A stretch of DNA of 64,000 nt from Pseudomonadales bacterium (GCA_029210125.1 JARGPR010000009.1:62001-126000); one strand, 5' to 3'; shown: positions 38,018-47,944, numbered from the stretch's first letter. Numbers and translations are program-made. The notes: a model not told the origin generated them from the sequence alone.

Positions 38018-38896
38018 ATGTCACATGCCAATTTTAATAATAAATATAATGGCCGTGTTTTATTAGAGACCATTTCGACCCAACTCAAGTCGCAGTCCAG
38101 GCTGCAACTTCATGAAGAAAGTCCGAGGCGAGGAAAATCGCGTCGGATACTAAAACTAGTATCGGCTAACTCGTTGGTTGCCTGGGGAAGGTTCTCGCTA
38201 CTTCTTGGGCTACTGCTTTGTGTGTTCAGCACATCAAGCCTGGCGCTTCGTAATGGTTATCCAGATCCCTATGAAGATAACCCATCCTTCGCGCCCGGTA
38301 CTGAAGCCCCGGAAAAAGAAACCCTTTATAACCCTGAATTCGCGCCGCTTTATTACAATCGCGGCAATGCCTGGTATGACAAGGCTGAGTATCTGAATGC
38401 GATAAACGACTACAACAACGCATTGTTTTTAAAACCCGATATGGAGCCCGGTTACTTTAACCGTGGTATGGCCTATTTTTTGCTGCGGCAATATAAAGCG
38501 GCAGCGGAAGATTTTGCCAATACGCTGAAACATAACCCCAATAATACCTACGCCAAAATTTGGGAAATAGTTTCGTTACTGAAACACGGTTCTAAATTAT
38601 CTGATTTAAAGACTGCTGAGGTCGGCTCTAATCAGGGTCGCGTATATAAAGACTGGCCCAGCAATCTTTTGGCATTTATGTCTGGCAAGCTGGATGAGAA
38701 AACACTGATTGACGCCGCATTCAACCCCAATCCACTGGTGCAGGTTCAACAGTATTGTGAGCTTTGGTTTTATGTTGGGCAGTTGCATCTGGCAACCGGC
38801 AACGTAGAGCAGGCCCGAACCGCTTTTAAGAAAAGTATTGAAACCGGGATAACTGATTTTACCGAATATTTGGCTGCCAGCAACGAGCTAGAATGA
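38018..38896 (+). CDS. NlpI-like TPR protein with N-terminal membrane segment
   Basis: 292 residues. An unusual basic N-terminus of about 55 residues precedes a hydrophobic segment (FSLLLGLLLCVFSTSSLA, about 59-76). TPR repeats follow (YYNRGNAWYDKAEYLNAINDY, YFNRGMAYFLLRQYKAAAEDF, then a third). The C-terminal half (WPSNLLAFMSGKLDEKTL, CELWFYVGQLHLATGN, FKKSIETGITDFTEYLAA) matches the layout of the E. coli murein-hydrolase adaptor NlpI, but there is no lipobox at the usual place. The GGAGG site is 5 bases from the ATG, so this start is well supported. Confidence 0.85.
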   Translation: MSHANFNNKYNGRVLLETISTQLKSQSRLQLHEESPRRGKSRRILKLVSANSLVAWGRFSLLLGLLLCVFSTSSLALRNGYPDPYEDNPSFAPGTEAPEKETLYNPEFAPLYYNRGNAWYDKAEYLNAINDYNNALFLKPDMEPGYFNRGMAYFLLRQYKAAAEDFANTLKHNPNNTYAKIWEIVSLLKHGSKLSDLKTAEVGSNQGRVYKDWPSNLLAFMSGKLDEKTLIDAAFNPNPLVQVQQYCELWFYVGQLHLATGNVEQARTAFKKSIETGITDFTEYLAASNELE

Positions 38897-38962
38897 TCGA
38901 ATGATTGTGGAGCTTCCGCTAAGTGCTATTGGAAGCTCTGCGAATCTCATGCGGAAGAATCT

Positions 38963-39784
38963 TTAGGCGGAAATAGTCATATGATATCCCGTGTATTTTC
39001 GAATATTTAATACACCGACATCAAAAATCATGTACTGACCTTTGACCCCCGCAAGCGTACCTTCGATCTCCGGAGTTTTATCCAGATTAAGCGCTTTTAT
39101 TTTTTCGGGATAGCTTTCTACAGGGTAGTCGAGGGTTACCGGCGCTTCCTCTTTTAATCGCGAAATACTCTGAACACCAAATTCCTGTTCGATGGCCACA
39201 ATCTGCTCACTGCAATCCGATATCAATTGCGTTGCCCGTGCGATCAAATCAATTGGCTCGGGTTGCCCCCTAAGCATTTTTCTCCAATCGGTTTTGTCCG
39301 CGATATGTTGTTTGAGAGCAACTTCAATCCGGCCCGAGAGTAATCGACTGGTTACACGAAAAATCGGCAGTGCCTGGCTGGCACCCTGATCAATCCAGCG
39401 GGTTGGCACCTGTGTGCCCCGGGTAATGCCTACTTTTATACCCGATGAATTGGCCAGATAAACGAAATGGTCCTGTAGACAGTTTTGTTTTCCCCACTGC
39501 TCATCACGACAGGTACCCTGCTCAAAATGACAGAGCTCGGGTTTGATAATACAACTATCGCACTGGGGTAATGAGCGCATGCAGGGGAAACAGTGTCCCT
39601 GGCTAAAACTCTTGTTGGTTTTGCGCCCGCAGGCCACACAGTTAATGTGTCCGTTGGCGGTCAGCTTGATAGTCTTGCCGATCAGAGGATTAATCGGAAT
39701 AGTTTGATCGCCGATAGGAAGCTGGTATTCAATTGGGCTTTGTAACACGCCGACCATTTTTCTGATATTTCCGGATATATTCAT
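38963..39784 (-). CDS. DUF2797 protein with cysteine-rich N-terminal half
   Basis: 273-residue conserved protein of unknown function. Residues 48-102 hold eight cysteines (CVACGRK, CFPC, CDSC, CHFEQGTC, and NCLQD), suggesting one or two metal sites. The next segment (VYLANSSGIKVGITRGTQVPTRW) recalls the strand-turn-strand and Arg-helix of the GIY-YIG nuclease fold, an inference only. It is convergent with the TPR gene with a 66-bp gap. Confidence 0.9.
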   Translation of the reverse strand: MNISGNIRKMVGVLQSPIEYQLPIGDQTIPINPLIGKTIKLTANGHINCVACGRKTNKSFSQGHCFPCMRSLPQCDSCIIKPELCHFEQGTCRDEQWGKQNCLQDHFVYLANSSGIKVGITRGTQVPTRWIDQGASQALPIFRVTSRLLSGRIEVALKQHIADKTDWRKMLRGQPEPIDLIARATQLISDCSEQIVAIEQEFGVQSISRLKEEAPVTLDYPVESYPEKIKALNLDKTPEIEGTLAGVKGQYMIFDVGVLNIRKYTGYHMTISA

Positions 39785-39901
39785 CGCGGCATTATAAGGG
39801 GTATTTCAAATGGTTGCTGCTGAAATAAAGTGGGAATGTTGCGGAGATATTGCGGTTAAGACGAAGTCAATCATTGGGGCTGGCGATCTTGGTTTGGGTC
39901 T

Positions 39902-41656
39902 TTAATGAACCAGTGCGCCGAGTATATTTTTCCATTCGCCATAGAGGAAAAAATGCCCCCAGTTTTCGTTGAAGCTGGCCTTGCAGTCGGGGATTAGTTC
40001 GGCAATCGCTTCTGCATGCTCTACCGGGAAAAAATCATCCTGTTTGCCGTGCCACAACATCACCGGCACTTTTAACTCTGATAGTTTAAACCCCCATGGC
40101 CGCGACAGTACAATCAGTTCTTTCGCAAAAATGGTGGTCGACAGTTGTGACGCATCCACGAGGTTTTGCCGCCGAAATTGGTTGATCTTAAAATTCTCCA
40201 GTAACCCCTTATCCGGTTCACTGCCATCGGCTTTAAACTCTGCGATTGCGCTATCCGGATTTCCAAGCAATTTTGAATAGCGTGACTCCAGAATTTTTTG
40301 CAGCGGCGCCGGCCAGTGTCGAGCCATAGTTGTCATGAATCGTTGCAAATAACCCACTTTTATATCGCTGGGTAATTCATCAATGGGCATCTGAGATGCA
40401 ATTAGCCCTAGTTTTATTATTCTATCATCGAGTAACGAAGCGCAGGCGGCAGCGTAGGGTCCACCAGACGACAAACCAGCTATGTAGAAATGTTTAATAT
40501 TGAGATGATCAGTTAGTTGGCGAACATCCTCAGCCCAATCGGACAAAGCTCGCTCTTCAGCACCACAGGAAAAACCAACACCGGGGCGTTCAGGCACAAT
40601 TAGGCGAACACCAAGTTCCTTCAATATATCTTTATCGGTTGGTTTCTCTTTTCTTGAACCAAGCAGATGGTGGCACAAGACTACTGGTTTGCCATGTTCA
40701 GGCCCGTAGTCGCCATAACCTAAAATGCGACCGTCCTTAAGGTGTAACCTTTTTTCTGAACTACTTGTGATGGACGATGATTCTTCCCATCGCTTGATAT
40801 TGTTCTTCATAATATTGAGCCACACCGCCGGCCCATTCAGGGCCAGGGAGATCAGTTGGCCCTGTCGGTGGGTGCCGGTTTTAGCATACGCCGATTTTAT
40901 CTGGGTGCGTACGGTGTTGAGGCTACAGGCTTTCCTCTTTGCGATATCCTCAAGAGAGGCCCCCTGAGCAAGGTAAGCCGTAACTTGTGCCTCGGACTGA
41001 GTGAGCCCATAAAGATCAACCAGCGCAGCGGTGAGTTCATTAATACCGCTTTCAAAGTTCAGGAATAAGATTTCTGCCGATGGTTCCGAATCAGCGGCTC
41101 CAACTCTATTGTATGAAGGTCCTGGCATCACCAGAATGGTTTGGGTTATACCAGAATCGATGTGGTAGTTGAGTGTGCGGCTATGCCGGGTGTCGATGGT
41201 TGCCGCTACAGCATTGAGAATATCCCTTTTAAGTAGGTCGTCTATAGCGAGTGCTTGTTCTGCCGGTTGTGGTAAGCGAGAATTTTTTTTCAGTATCGTT
41301 CTGGCTTTTTTATTGATACTCAATAACTCGAGCTGCCGGGAAATAATACAGACAGGCAGAGGTAAATCGTCGAACAATATTCCTGTAGGGGGTGATGATT
41401 TTCCGGCGGAGTGCTGTTTTGTAGTAAGCTCCAGCGCATGATCTAGATGGGGTAGCGCCTGCTCGATGAGTGCCGTATTTAGAGCCCTGCCTATTGGATT
41501 CCCTGCCTGATCCGAATTGTTTACAGTATTATCCCTTTCGGTAAATCCTATAGAGAGACTGGGTGCCAGCACGGTTTCATAAATCAGCGAGACCAGGGCT
41601 GAAATGTCAGTGTCAGATTTTTGTTTAACTGCTTTTTTTTCTATTGAACTCATCAA
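39902..41656 (-). CDS. LuxR-type HTH regulator fused to an alpha/beta hydrolase (copy 1)
   Basis: 584 residues in three parts: an N-terminal PAS-like sensor region (about 90-205), a LuxR helix-turn-helix (about 216-270, GLTQSEAQVTAYLAQG and SLNTVRTQI), and a C-terminal alpha/beta hydrolase (about 305-584) with oxyanion LCHHLLGSRKE, GLSSGG nucleophile Ser396, GKQDDFF (Asp540 or 541) and WGHFF (His568). A complete catalytic triad is present, so it may both bind DNA and hydrolyse a small ester or lactone. It is paralogous to 43075-44820 and divergent from the AlkC gene. Confidence 0.93.
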   Translation of the reverse strand: MMSSIEKKAVKQKSDTDISALVSLIYETVLAPSLSIGFTERDNTVNNSDQAGNPIGRALNTALIEQALPHLDHALELTTKQHSAGKSSPPTGILFDDLPLPVCIISRQLELLSINKKARTILKKNSRLPQPAEQALAIDDLLKRDILNAVAATIDTRHSRTLNYHIDSGITQTILVMPGPSYNRVGAADSEPSAEILFLNFESGINELTAALVDLYGLTQSEAQVTAYLAQGASLEDIAKRKACSLNTVRTQIKSAYAKTGTHRQGQLISLALNGPAVWLNIMKNNIKRWEESSSITSSSEKRLHLKDGRILGYGDYGPEHGKPVVLCHHLLGSRKEKPTDKDILKELGVRLIVPERPGVGFSCGAEERALSDWAEDVRQLTDHLNIKHFYIAGLSSGGPYAAACASLLDDRIIKLGLIASQMPIDELPSDIKVGYLQRFMTTMARHWPAPLQKILESRYSKLLGNPDSAIAEFKADGSEPDKGLLENFKINQFRRQNLVDASQLSTTIFAKELIVLSRPWGFKLSELKVPVMLWHGKQDDFFPVEHAEAIAELIPDCKASFNENWGHFFLYGEWKNILGALVH

Positions 41657-41932
41657 TAATCCAGCATAGCGGTAAATTCTTTATGTTACGGTCGGCTAAC
41701 TCGCCGATTATACACGATGTGATTAATGCCATAGTTGCACCAACGTATACTAAGTGGCGTACTAGTGTGTTGATGAACTGAAGTCTATTTCGCGCTGAGA
41801 TGCATTTATCCCGAATAATGTGGTGTCATGAGAAGGGCACTGATTTCCAATCAAAATCAGGCTATGCAAGTTAACGCCGATGGAAAATTTTTTTGACTCG
41901 GATTACTGTCCGTTTTGAACACAGGATTAGAA

Positions 41933-43018
41933 ATGACAGAGCTACTAAAAGAGCGATACTCGCGCCAATATATCGAACATCTCGCTACAGTGGTTAAGCA
42001 GCATTATTCTTTGTTGGATATGGATGCATTTACCGCAGCGATTTTAGATGACAATTGGCCTCGGCGTGAGCTTAAAGATCGAATGCATTACATCGCAGTT
42101 TGCTTGCATCGATATATTCCTATGAATTATCCGGAAAGTATCGATCTTCTAAAAAATGTAGCGCCTTCATTTAGTGGTTTTGAAGCTATGGTTTTTCCTG
42201 ATTTTGTGGAGACCTATGGAATGGAGCACTGGGATGAATCAATAGCCGCACTAGAATATTTTACCCGGTTTTCCAGCAGTGAATTTTCTGTACGGCCTTT
42301 TATTATCCAGGACTCGAAAAGAATGATGGTCCAGATGCTGGAGTGGTCTCTAAATGAGAGTGAGCACGTGCGCCGGCTTGCAAGCGAAGGATGCAGGCCA
42401 CGTCTTCCATGGGCAATGGCATTGCCAGAATTTAAAAAATTCCCGCAACCAATATTGCCAGTTCTGGAAAATCTTAAACAAGATTCCAGCCTTTATGTAA
42501 GACGCAGCGTCGCGAACAACTTAAATGACATTGCTAAAGATAATCCTCAAGTTACGCTTGATGTCGTTGAGTGCTGGATAGGTGAGCACGCGGATACTGA
42601 CTGGCTGGTTAAGCATGCCAGCCGAACATTACTGAAAAAAGGTAATCCGCAGGTACTGGCATTATTTGGATTTTCCAACCAGGAAACGATGGTTCCAAAT
42701 ATACATTTGTCCCAGAATAGTTGCGTGATTGGTGAATCCATTGAGTTCAATTTTGAGGTGGTGAGTAATGCAGATGACTTGGGCAAAACAAGAATTGAAT
42801 ATGCAATAGACTTTGTAAAAGCTAATGGCAAAACTTCAAAGAAAATATTTAAGGTATCCGAAGGTGTTGTGAATAGCACGACCAAGCATTGCACAAAAAA
42901 ACATAGTTTCAAGCAACTCAGTACACGAACCCACTATGCTGGGGAGCATTGCTTGACTGTGATCGTAAACGGAGTTGAAAAAAACTCACAGGTTTTTGAG
43001 CTGGTGGGTTCTGATTAG
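41933..43018 (+). CDS. AlkC-like DNA alkylation repair glycosylase
   Basis: Removes alkylated purines such as 3-methyladenine or 3-methylcytosine without base flipping. The start at 41933 is preferred to the TTG at 41915 because an AGGA site lies 6 bases upstream. An all-helical HEAT-like repeat domain (about 1-240) shows the AlkC/AlkD hallmarks VRRLASEGCRPRLPW and YVRRSVANNLNDIAK, and the last 120 residues form an Ig-like beta domain (SQNSCVIGESIEFNFEV), the layout known for AlkC. The gene lies between the two LuxR-hydrolase paralogues on the opposite strand. Confidence 0.91.
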   Translation: MTELLKERYSRQYIEHLATVVKQHYSLLDMDAFTAAILDDNWPRRELKDRMHYIAVCLHRYIPMNYPESIDLLKNVAPSFSGFEAMVFPDFVETYGMEHWDESIAALEYFTRFSSSEFSVRPFIIQDSKRMMVQMLEWSLNESEHVRRLASEGCRPRLPWAMALPEFKKFPQPILPVLENLKQDSSLYVRRSVANNLNDIAKDNPQVTLDVVECWIGEHADTDWLVKHASRTLLKKGNPQVLALFGFSNQETMVPNIHLSQNSCVIGESIEFNFEVVSNADDLGKTRIEYAIDFVKANGKTSKKIFKVSEGVVNSTTKHCTKKHSFKQLSTRTHYAGEHCLTVIVNGVEKNSQVFELVGSD

Positions 43019-43074
43019 GTTCGCTCAATTGCCAGAGCAAACTATTGACGGAAAACACAAATAAGACCGTATTC

Positions 43075-44820
43075 TCATTCAATTAGAGTTCGGTATATGG
43101 ATTCCCACTCCTGTAGAGGGAAAAAATGTCCCCAGTTATCGCTAAATACGGTTTTGCAATTTGGAATTAAGTCGGCCATTGCCTGAGCATGTTCATACGG
43201 AAACAACTCATCCTGTTTTCCGTGCCATAAAATTACGGGTATTTGCAGTTCAGACAGTTTACAACCCCAGGGTCTAAACCCCGCGGTCAGGTCTCGCGCA
43301 TAAATGTAAGGATTACGAGTAGCTGCATCTTGAATATTCTGCAGTCGAATACGGTTGATCCTCGGGTCCTGATGTAACCGTTTGTCCGCGGAGTTTGTCT
43401 TGCTTTTGTATTCGCTAAGCATCTCCTCTGGGTTAGCAAGCAATTTTGAGTAGTTATGCTCTAGTTGCTTTAGCACCATTGATGGGAGGTAGCGGGCTAC
43501 GCTGGTTAAGAATCGATGTATGGTCCCAACCTTTATTCCTTTGGGTAGTTCTTCAACAGGCATCTGTGCAGCAATAAGTCCAAGTTTAATAGTCCGGTCA
43601 GCCGTTATAGCGGCAAATGCTGTTGCAAAGGGTGCACCGGCGGAAAGCCCAGCTACGTGAAAGCGATCGATCTCTAGCTTATCTACCAGCTGCAGAACAT
43701 CATTTATCGTGGCTAGCAAATTAATTTCGTGTGTTGAACAGGACTGACCAACGCCCGGACGTTCAGGGATTATCAACCGAATACCAAGGCTGGGCAACAG
43801 AGTTTCATCCTCAGGTTTATCATTTCGAGACCCGAACAAATGGTGGAATAAAACAACCGGTAAGCCGTTTCGAGGGCCGTAATCGCCATAACTCATGGTG
43901 CGGCCGTCCGTCAGGGTGATGGCGTTTGAGGTTGTATCAGCTTCAGCCTGTCTATTGCTGGCTTGGGTATTCCTGTCGTTAAGAATATTCATCCACAGTG
44001 CCGGGCCGCTATACACCAACGATACCAGTTGCGCTTGCCGAGTCGTGTTGGGTTTTGTGAATAATTTTTTTATTTGGGTGCGTACTGTGTTTAAGGAGCA
44101 ATTTTTTTCCGCTGCGATCTGCTCCGGCGCGAGCCCCTGGGCAAGATAGGCAGCGACCTCAGCTTCAGATTGGGTAAGGCCATGGGTTTTGATTAGAGCC
44201 ATCGCCAATTCATCAACCCTGCTTTCGTGGTTCAGGAACAGCACGGCTGCTTGCATGGCGGTATTGTTCTTTTCCGGATGCCGGGGAACCACAAGAATGG
44301 TGCGTATCACACCATGCCGGGCTTTTAGGGTTACCGTAGAGGCCTTATTAGTCTCTAGTGTTCGCGCTACGGCAGTCAAAATATCCTTTTTAAGCGATTG
44401 CTCTAAAGTTAACGCATATGTGGCTTTGAAGGGTAGGTTAACTCCCTCGACCAACATCCCCTTTGCTGAATGATTGACCTCCAGTAACTCCAGGGTATTT
44501 GAATAGGTATTCGATAACAGGCATACAGGTAACGGAAGATCAAAAAATGAAACCGACGCTGAAAAGGGTTGAGTTTCCGTTAATTTCTGTTGCTTGCCGA
44601 TCATATTGATCGCTTGCTCAAGGTGCGGTGCAACCTCATCCAGCAGTTCAGTGCTGAGCATTCCCTTGCTGGAACTGTTCAGATGCTCTTGATCGGTTAT
44701 TTCAAAACCACCGAGGATGTGATCATCCCGGGGTGTCAGGCCCTGGTACAGATGGGGTGTCTGGATCTTTTCATAGATGAGGGCAACTATCGCTGCCGCA
44801 TCAATCTCTTTTTTTTTCAA
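43075..44820 (-). CDS. LuxR-type HTH regulator fused to an alpha/beta hydrolase (copy 2)
   Basis: 581-residue paralogue of the 39902-41656 protein with the same three-part layout: sensor region (about 85-200), LuxR HTH (about 213-265, GLTQSEAEVAAYLAQG) and hydrolase (about 300-581). The triad is intact: GLSAGA with Ser393, GKQDELF with Asp537, WGHFF with His565. N-terminal regions differ more than the HTH and hydrolase parts, which suggests different inputs. It is convergent with the AlkC gene (57 bp gap). Confidence 0.93.
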   Translation of the reverse strand: MKKKEIDAAAIVALIYEKIQTPHLYQGLTPRDDHILGGFEITDQEHLNSSSKGMLSTELLDEVAPHLEQAINMIGKQQKLTETQPFSASVSFFDLPLPVCLLSNTYSNTLELLEVNHSAKGMLVEGVNLPFKATYALTLEQSLKKDILTAVARTLETNKASTVTLKARHGVIRTILVVPRHPEKNNTAMQAAVLFLNHESRVDELAMALIKTHGLTQSEAEVAAYLAQGLAPEQIAAEKNCSLNTVRTQIKKLFTKPNTTRQAQLVSLVYSGPALWMNILNDRNTQASNRQAEADTTSNAITLTDGRTMSYGDYGPRNGLPVVLFHHLFGSRNDKPEDETLLPSLGIRLIIPERPGVGQSCSTHEINLLATINDVLQLVDKLEIDRFHVAGLSAGAPFATAFAAITADRTIKLGLIAAQMPVEELPKGIKVGTIHRFLTSVARYLPSMVLKQLEHNYSKLLANPEEMLSEYKSKTNSADKRLHQDPRINRIRLQNIQDAATRNPYIYARDLTAGFRPWGCKLSELQIPVILWHGKQDELFPYEHAQAMADLIPNCKTVFSDNWGHFFPLQEWESIYRTLIE

Positions 44821-45092
44821 TCTATTGGCCTTCGGGTGTTGTTACAAAACGTGAACGGGATCACTTTTTTTGCCGAATACACCATATGGATGATTCGCTT
44901 ACCAGAAAACGACTCTACCATATCAGTGGCAAAAACAGTGTTGCAAAAACGTTACGGATTAGCTGTGGTTTTTCGCAGTGAAAGCGTAGTTCGTTAAGTG
45001 CGGCGAAGGAAGATAGTTACGCGCAGATAATAGTATTACAGACGCTCTGCTCTAGCACGAGTATTTTTGATTTTATATTGGAGATTAGATAG

Positions 45093-47414
45093 ATGCGAAA
45101 ATTAAATAAGGGGTCGTTAGCCCTGATTTGTTCGATTCTTTTGTCTGCCTGTGGTGGTGGGGGCAGTGGCGGGGGAGGTACGAGTACGACATCAACCAGC
45201 TTAAAAGGGGTAGCGGCTGCGGGCGCTGCGATTGTGGGTACAGTTACAGTTAAGGGATCTTTGGATAACACCAAGTCTGCCCTTATTGAAGCCGATGGTT
45301 CCTACGATGTGGATGTAACCGGGTTAACCGCCCCATATCGATTGCGAGCTGTCGGAACCGTTGGCGGAAAAACCTACAAATTGCACTCCTATGCAGAGGC
45401 GTCCGACCTCGGTAACACCGTCAATATTACACCGTTTACCGATCTGATTATTGCCAACGCTGCTGGCCAGATTGCTGCAGCTTACTTCGATGAGGCCACA
45501 CCAACGGACCTGGACCCGGCAGAAATTGATGACCAGGAAGCTGCATTGCAAGTCAAGCTGCAGTCTGTATTTGATGCGGTAGGAGTGGGGGCGGCGATTA
45601 ACCTGCTAAATTCGACCTTCAGCGCCGACCATTCCGGCCTTGATGCGGCTCTGGATATTATTCGCATTGAGCAAACCAGCTCAAACATCGTCACCATTAC
45701 TAATTTGATAGAAAGTACGACTATTTCAGATGACATACTAGATGCTGACGATAATTCTGACGTACTGGAGGTCACCGATACTACCGCCATTAATGGAGCG
45801 GTAACAGATACTCAGGCAATCGTCGCCATCTTCGACGCACTTACTGCTGCATTTGCTAACGGTTTGCCAACACAGGCATCGATTGAGAACTATTTCGCCG
45901 CAGATTTTTCTGACGAAGACAGCTCCAAGGGTTTGTGGCTAACCGATATTACAACCGACCCAAATATTGTGGGTTTGAGTTTCGGTAATATCGTTGTGTC
46001 GGAGCTGGATACCACGATGGGTACAGCGACGGTGACTGTTTACTTCTCCATTGATGGGGTAGTCGATCCTGAACCTGCAACCTGGTTCGTCGCCAAAGAC
46101 GCTACTTTGGGCTGGCAGATTCGTGGCGATCAGAGGATTGTGGACACCTATTTTTCTTTCCACTGCAATGATTACGATGGTGATGCCGGCTATCCTGGAG
46201 AGTGTGGGATTAATACTCAATTCTGGGATGAAGACTTTACCAACAATGGTACGGGTGGTGCGCCCATTGCCTCCGGCACCGTTAGCATCATAGATGGCAG
46301 CGATGGCGTTACCATTAAAGATGTGATTTACCTGGGAACACCGTCGGGCACGGCTCCCGGTGATGTACAGGTCTATAACGAAGCAACGGGCGGGTATCAA
46401 GGTGATTACAAAGCCTTCGGTTCAGGGCTTGGTGAAATCGCTTCAAGCATTTTTGCAACTGGAGATATTATTCAATACGACCTGTATACCGAAGCGCTGG
46501 ATATTACCACAACCACTACTCCTCAAATTGCATCCGCTGCAACGGCGGTTGCAAGCTATAGGGATACGCTGCTGTTCGCCCCTTCAGAAGTATTAAAAAT
46601 ACCTTCAGCGACTACTGCGACCAAGAGTGCTATGGCAGCTTTCGAGCCAGGAGACAGTTTGACTATTGCATGGACCCTGCAAGACGGTACGCGTAACGAC
46701 GAAATTCTGATTCAGGTGAGTGATACCCTGGGTAATCGTATAGAAATATGGCAAGAGACCTGGGGCAGTAGCGACACCAGTATAACGGTGGCATCCGCAG
46801 CACTGAACGCAGCGGCTGCGACCAGTGCAGGTCTTGATGCGAACGCCACCAGTTATGAACTAAGGGTTCGCGTCTACGCACAAGATACCAGCACGGGGCA
46901 GAGTCATTCCAGAGACTATACAGCACAAATTCCTGGGCCCGCGGCTACCGGTGGCGGTGGTTCCGGAACTACCCTTGCCTGTAACTACGAATCCGGTTGG
47001 GATGATGCTAACGATCAACCCGCTACTTTTAATAGCTACACGGATTTCCTGGCTGTAGTGGCGGATTGTGGCGGCGCTCTTACGATTGTTGACGCAGATA
47101 TCATAGGCAGCTGGGTTGATAGCGATACGGATGCTGGCGTGGTTTACGCAGAAACTGTTGTCCTTAATGCCGATTATACGATGGCATGGAATGCTACCGA
47201 AGATGGAGTGATCATCGAATCGGGCTCGGGTACCTGGAGTCTCACAAATAATATTGTCATACTGGAAGATGGTGTGGGCCGTCAGGCCTTGGTTGTCACC
47301 GCAAGTGGTATGAAGGCCTATTCTGAGGATTCTAACTGGACGCCACCGTCAGACCTTGTGTTTGACGGTACTGCTGATGGTGAGATATGGACAGATTACT
47401 CGGTGAAACAATAG
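45093..47414 (+). CDS. Large surface/periplasmic lipoprotein
   Basis: 773 residues starting with a lipoprotein signal (SLALICSILLSACGG; lipid Cys at residue 20), followed by a Gly-rich tether. Residues about 37-110 look like a carboxypeptidase-regulatory or pre-peptidase Ig-like domain (GSYDVDVTGLTAPYRL). The middle (about 230-620) is strand-rich, Asp/Thr-rich and without a catalytic signature; the last 130 residues resemble a lipocalin-like domain (IIGSWVDSDTDAGVVYAETVVLNADYT). Substrate unknown. It ends at a perfect 17-bp terminator. Confidence 0.88.
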   Translation: MRKLNKGSLALICSILLSACGGGGSGGGGTSTTSTSLKGVAAAGAAIVGTVTVKGSLDNTKSALIEADGSYDVDVTGLTAPYRLRAVGTVGGKTYKLHSYAEASDLGNTVNITPFTDLIIANAAGQIAAAYFDEATPTDLDPAEIDDQEAALQVKLQSVFDAVGVGAAINLLNSTFSADHSGLDAALDIIRIEQTSSNIVTITNLIESTTISDDILDADDNSDVLEVTDTTAINGAVTDTQAIVAIFDALTAAFANGLPTQASIENYFAADFSDEDSSKGLWLTDITTDPNIVGLSFGNIVVSELDTTMGTATVTVYFSIDGVVDPEPATWFVAKDATLGWQIRGDQRIVDTYFSFHCNDYDGDAGYPGECGINTQFWDEDFTNNGTGGAPIASGTVSIIDGSDGVTIKDVIYLGTPSGTAPGDVQVYNEATGGYQGDYKAFGSGLGEIASSIFATGDIIQYDLYTEALDITTTTTPQIASAATAVASYRDTLLFAPSEVLKIPSATTATKSAMAAFEPGDSLTIAWTLQDGTRNDEILIQVSDTLGNRIEIWQETWGSSDTSITVASAALNAAAATSAGLDANATSYELRVRVYAQDTSTGQSHSRDYTAQIPGPAATGGGGSGTTLACNYESGWDDANDQPATFNSYTDFLAVVADCGGALTIVDADIIGSWVDSDTDAGVVYAETVVLNADYTMAWNATEDGVIIESGSGTWSLTNNIVILEDGVGRQALVVTASGMKAYSEDSNWTPPSDLVFDGTADGEIWTDYSVKQ

Positions 47415-47509
47415 GGGGATTTTACCAGGTAAGAGGGTAGATATGGCATTTACGGCCAGGACGAGAAACATTGTTTTCTAATTCACCTTTGCGCCCTGAT
47501 TCAAACCTG

Positions 47510-47548
47510 AAAATAAAACCCCCGCATAATTTGCGGGGGTTTTATTTT
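47510..47548 (+). terminator. Strong rho-independent terminator
   Basis: A perfect 17-bp stem, AAAATAAAACCCCCGCA / TGCGGGGGTTTTATTTT, with a 5-base loop. It ends the lipoprotein transcript 96 bases after the stop codon. Confidence 0.96.
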
Positions 47549-47944
47549 ATCTACCTGGTCACGTAACTGACCATCAATTTTTAAATTGGCTTCTATGACT
47601 GTATGCTAGGGTTATTCTCATGAATACATTTACGCTTATCGCGCTACGCACACGTTAGTATCCTTATTTCCAATAGCGCTTTTGCCTGTTCTTCACTGTC
47701 AGTAGGTATTGAAAGGTTGAGCTAGGAAGAAGTGACGGCATTTATCAATCCCGCCAGCCCCAATCTAGGGGAAACCTTAAAGACATCGACCACTATTGCC
47801 AGCCCTGTCCAAAGATCCGATGGTGCAGCTTTGGTTTGGGGTTTTTAATAGCCATTGACGGCCAACAGGGTTAACTGTTTTTATGGGTGACCTATACCGT
47901 TACCCGACTGATCCCGGGTTAGTTAAAACACTGGAGTAATTGCA
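47549..47944 (+). other. 396-bp stretch without a clear gene
   Basis: After the terminator I see no full ORF, tRNA or riboswitch. An ATG-led signal-peptide-like run at 47620 breaks after 12 codons and continues in another frame through an in-frame stop (see the pseudogene entry). The last part is the leader of the rhodanese gene. Confidence 0.6.
47620..47848 (+). pseudogene. Possible decayed small exported protein
   Basis: ATG at 47620 opens MNTFTLIALRTR-stop. Shifting by one base continues as AHVSILISNSAFACSSL, the look of a signal peptide and first mature residues, then a TAG stop and a further run INPASPNLGETLKTST to a TAA at 47846-47848. One frameshift and one stop suggest a decayed gene, but the fragment is too short to be sure. 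Confidence 0.3.

Noticed and set aside
44590-44997. Plus-strand ORF of 135 codons over the start of the second LuxR-hydrolase gene
   Set aside because: It is mostly the antisense of a well-supported coding region.
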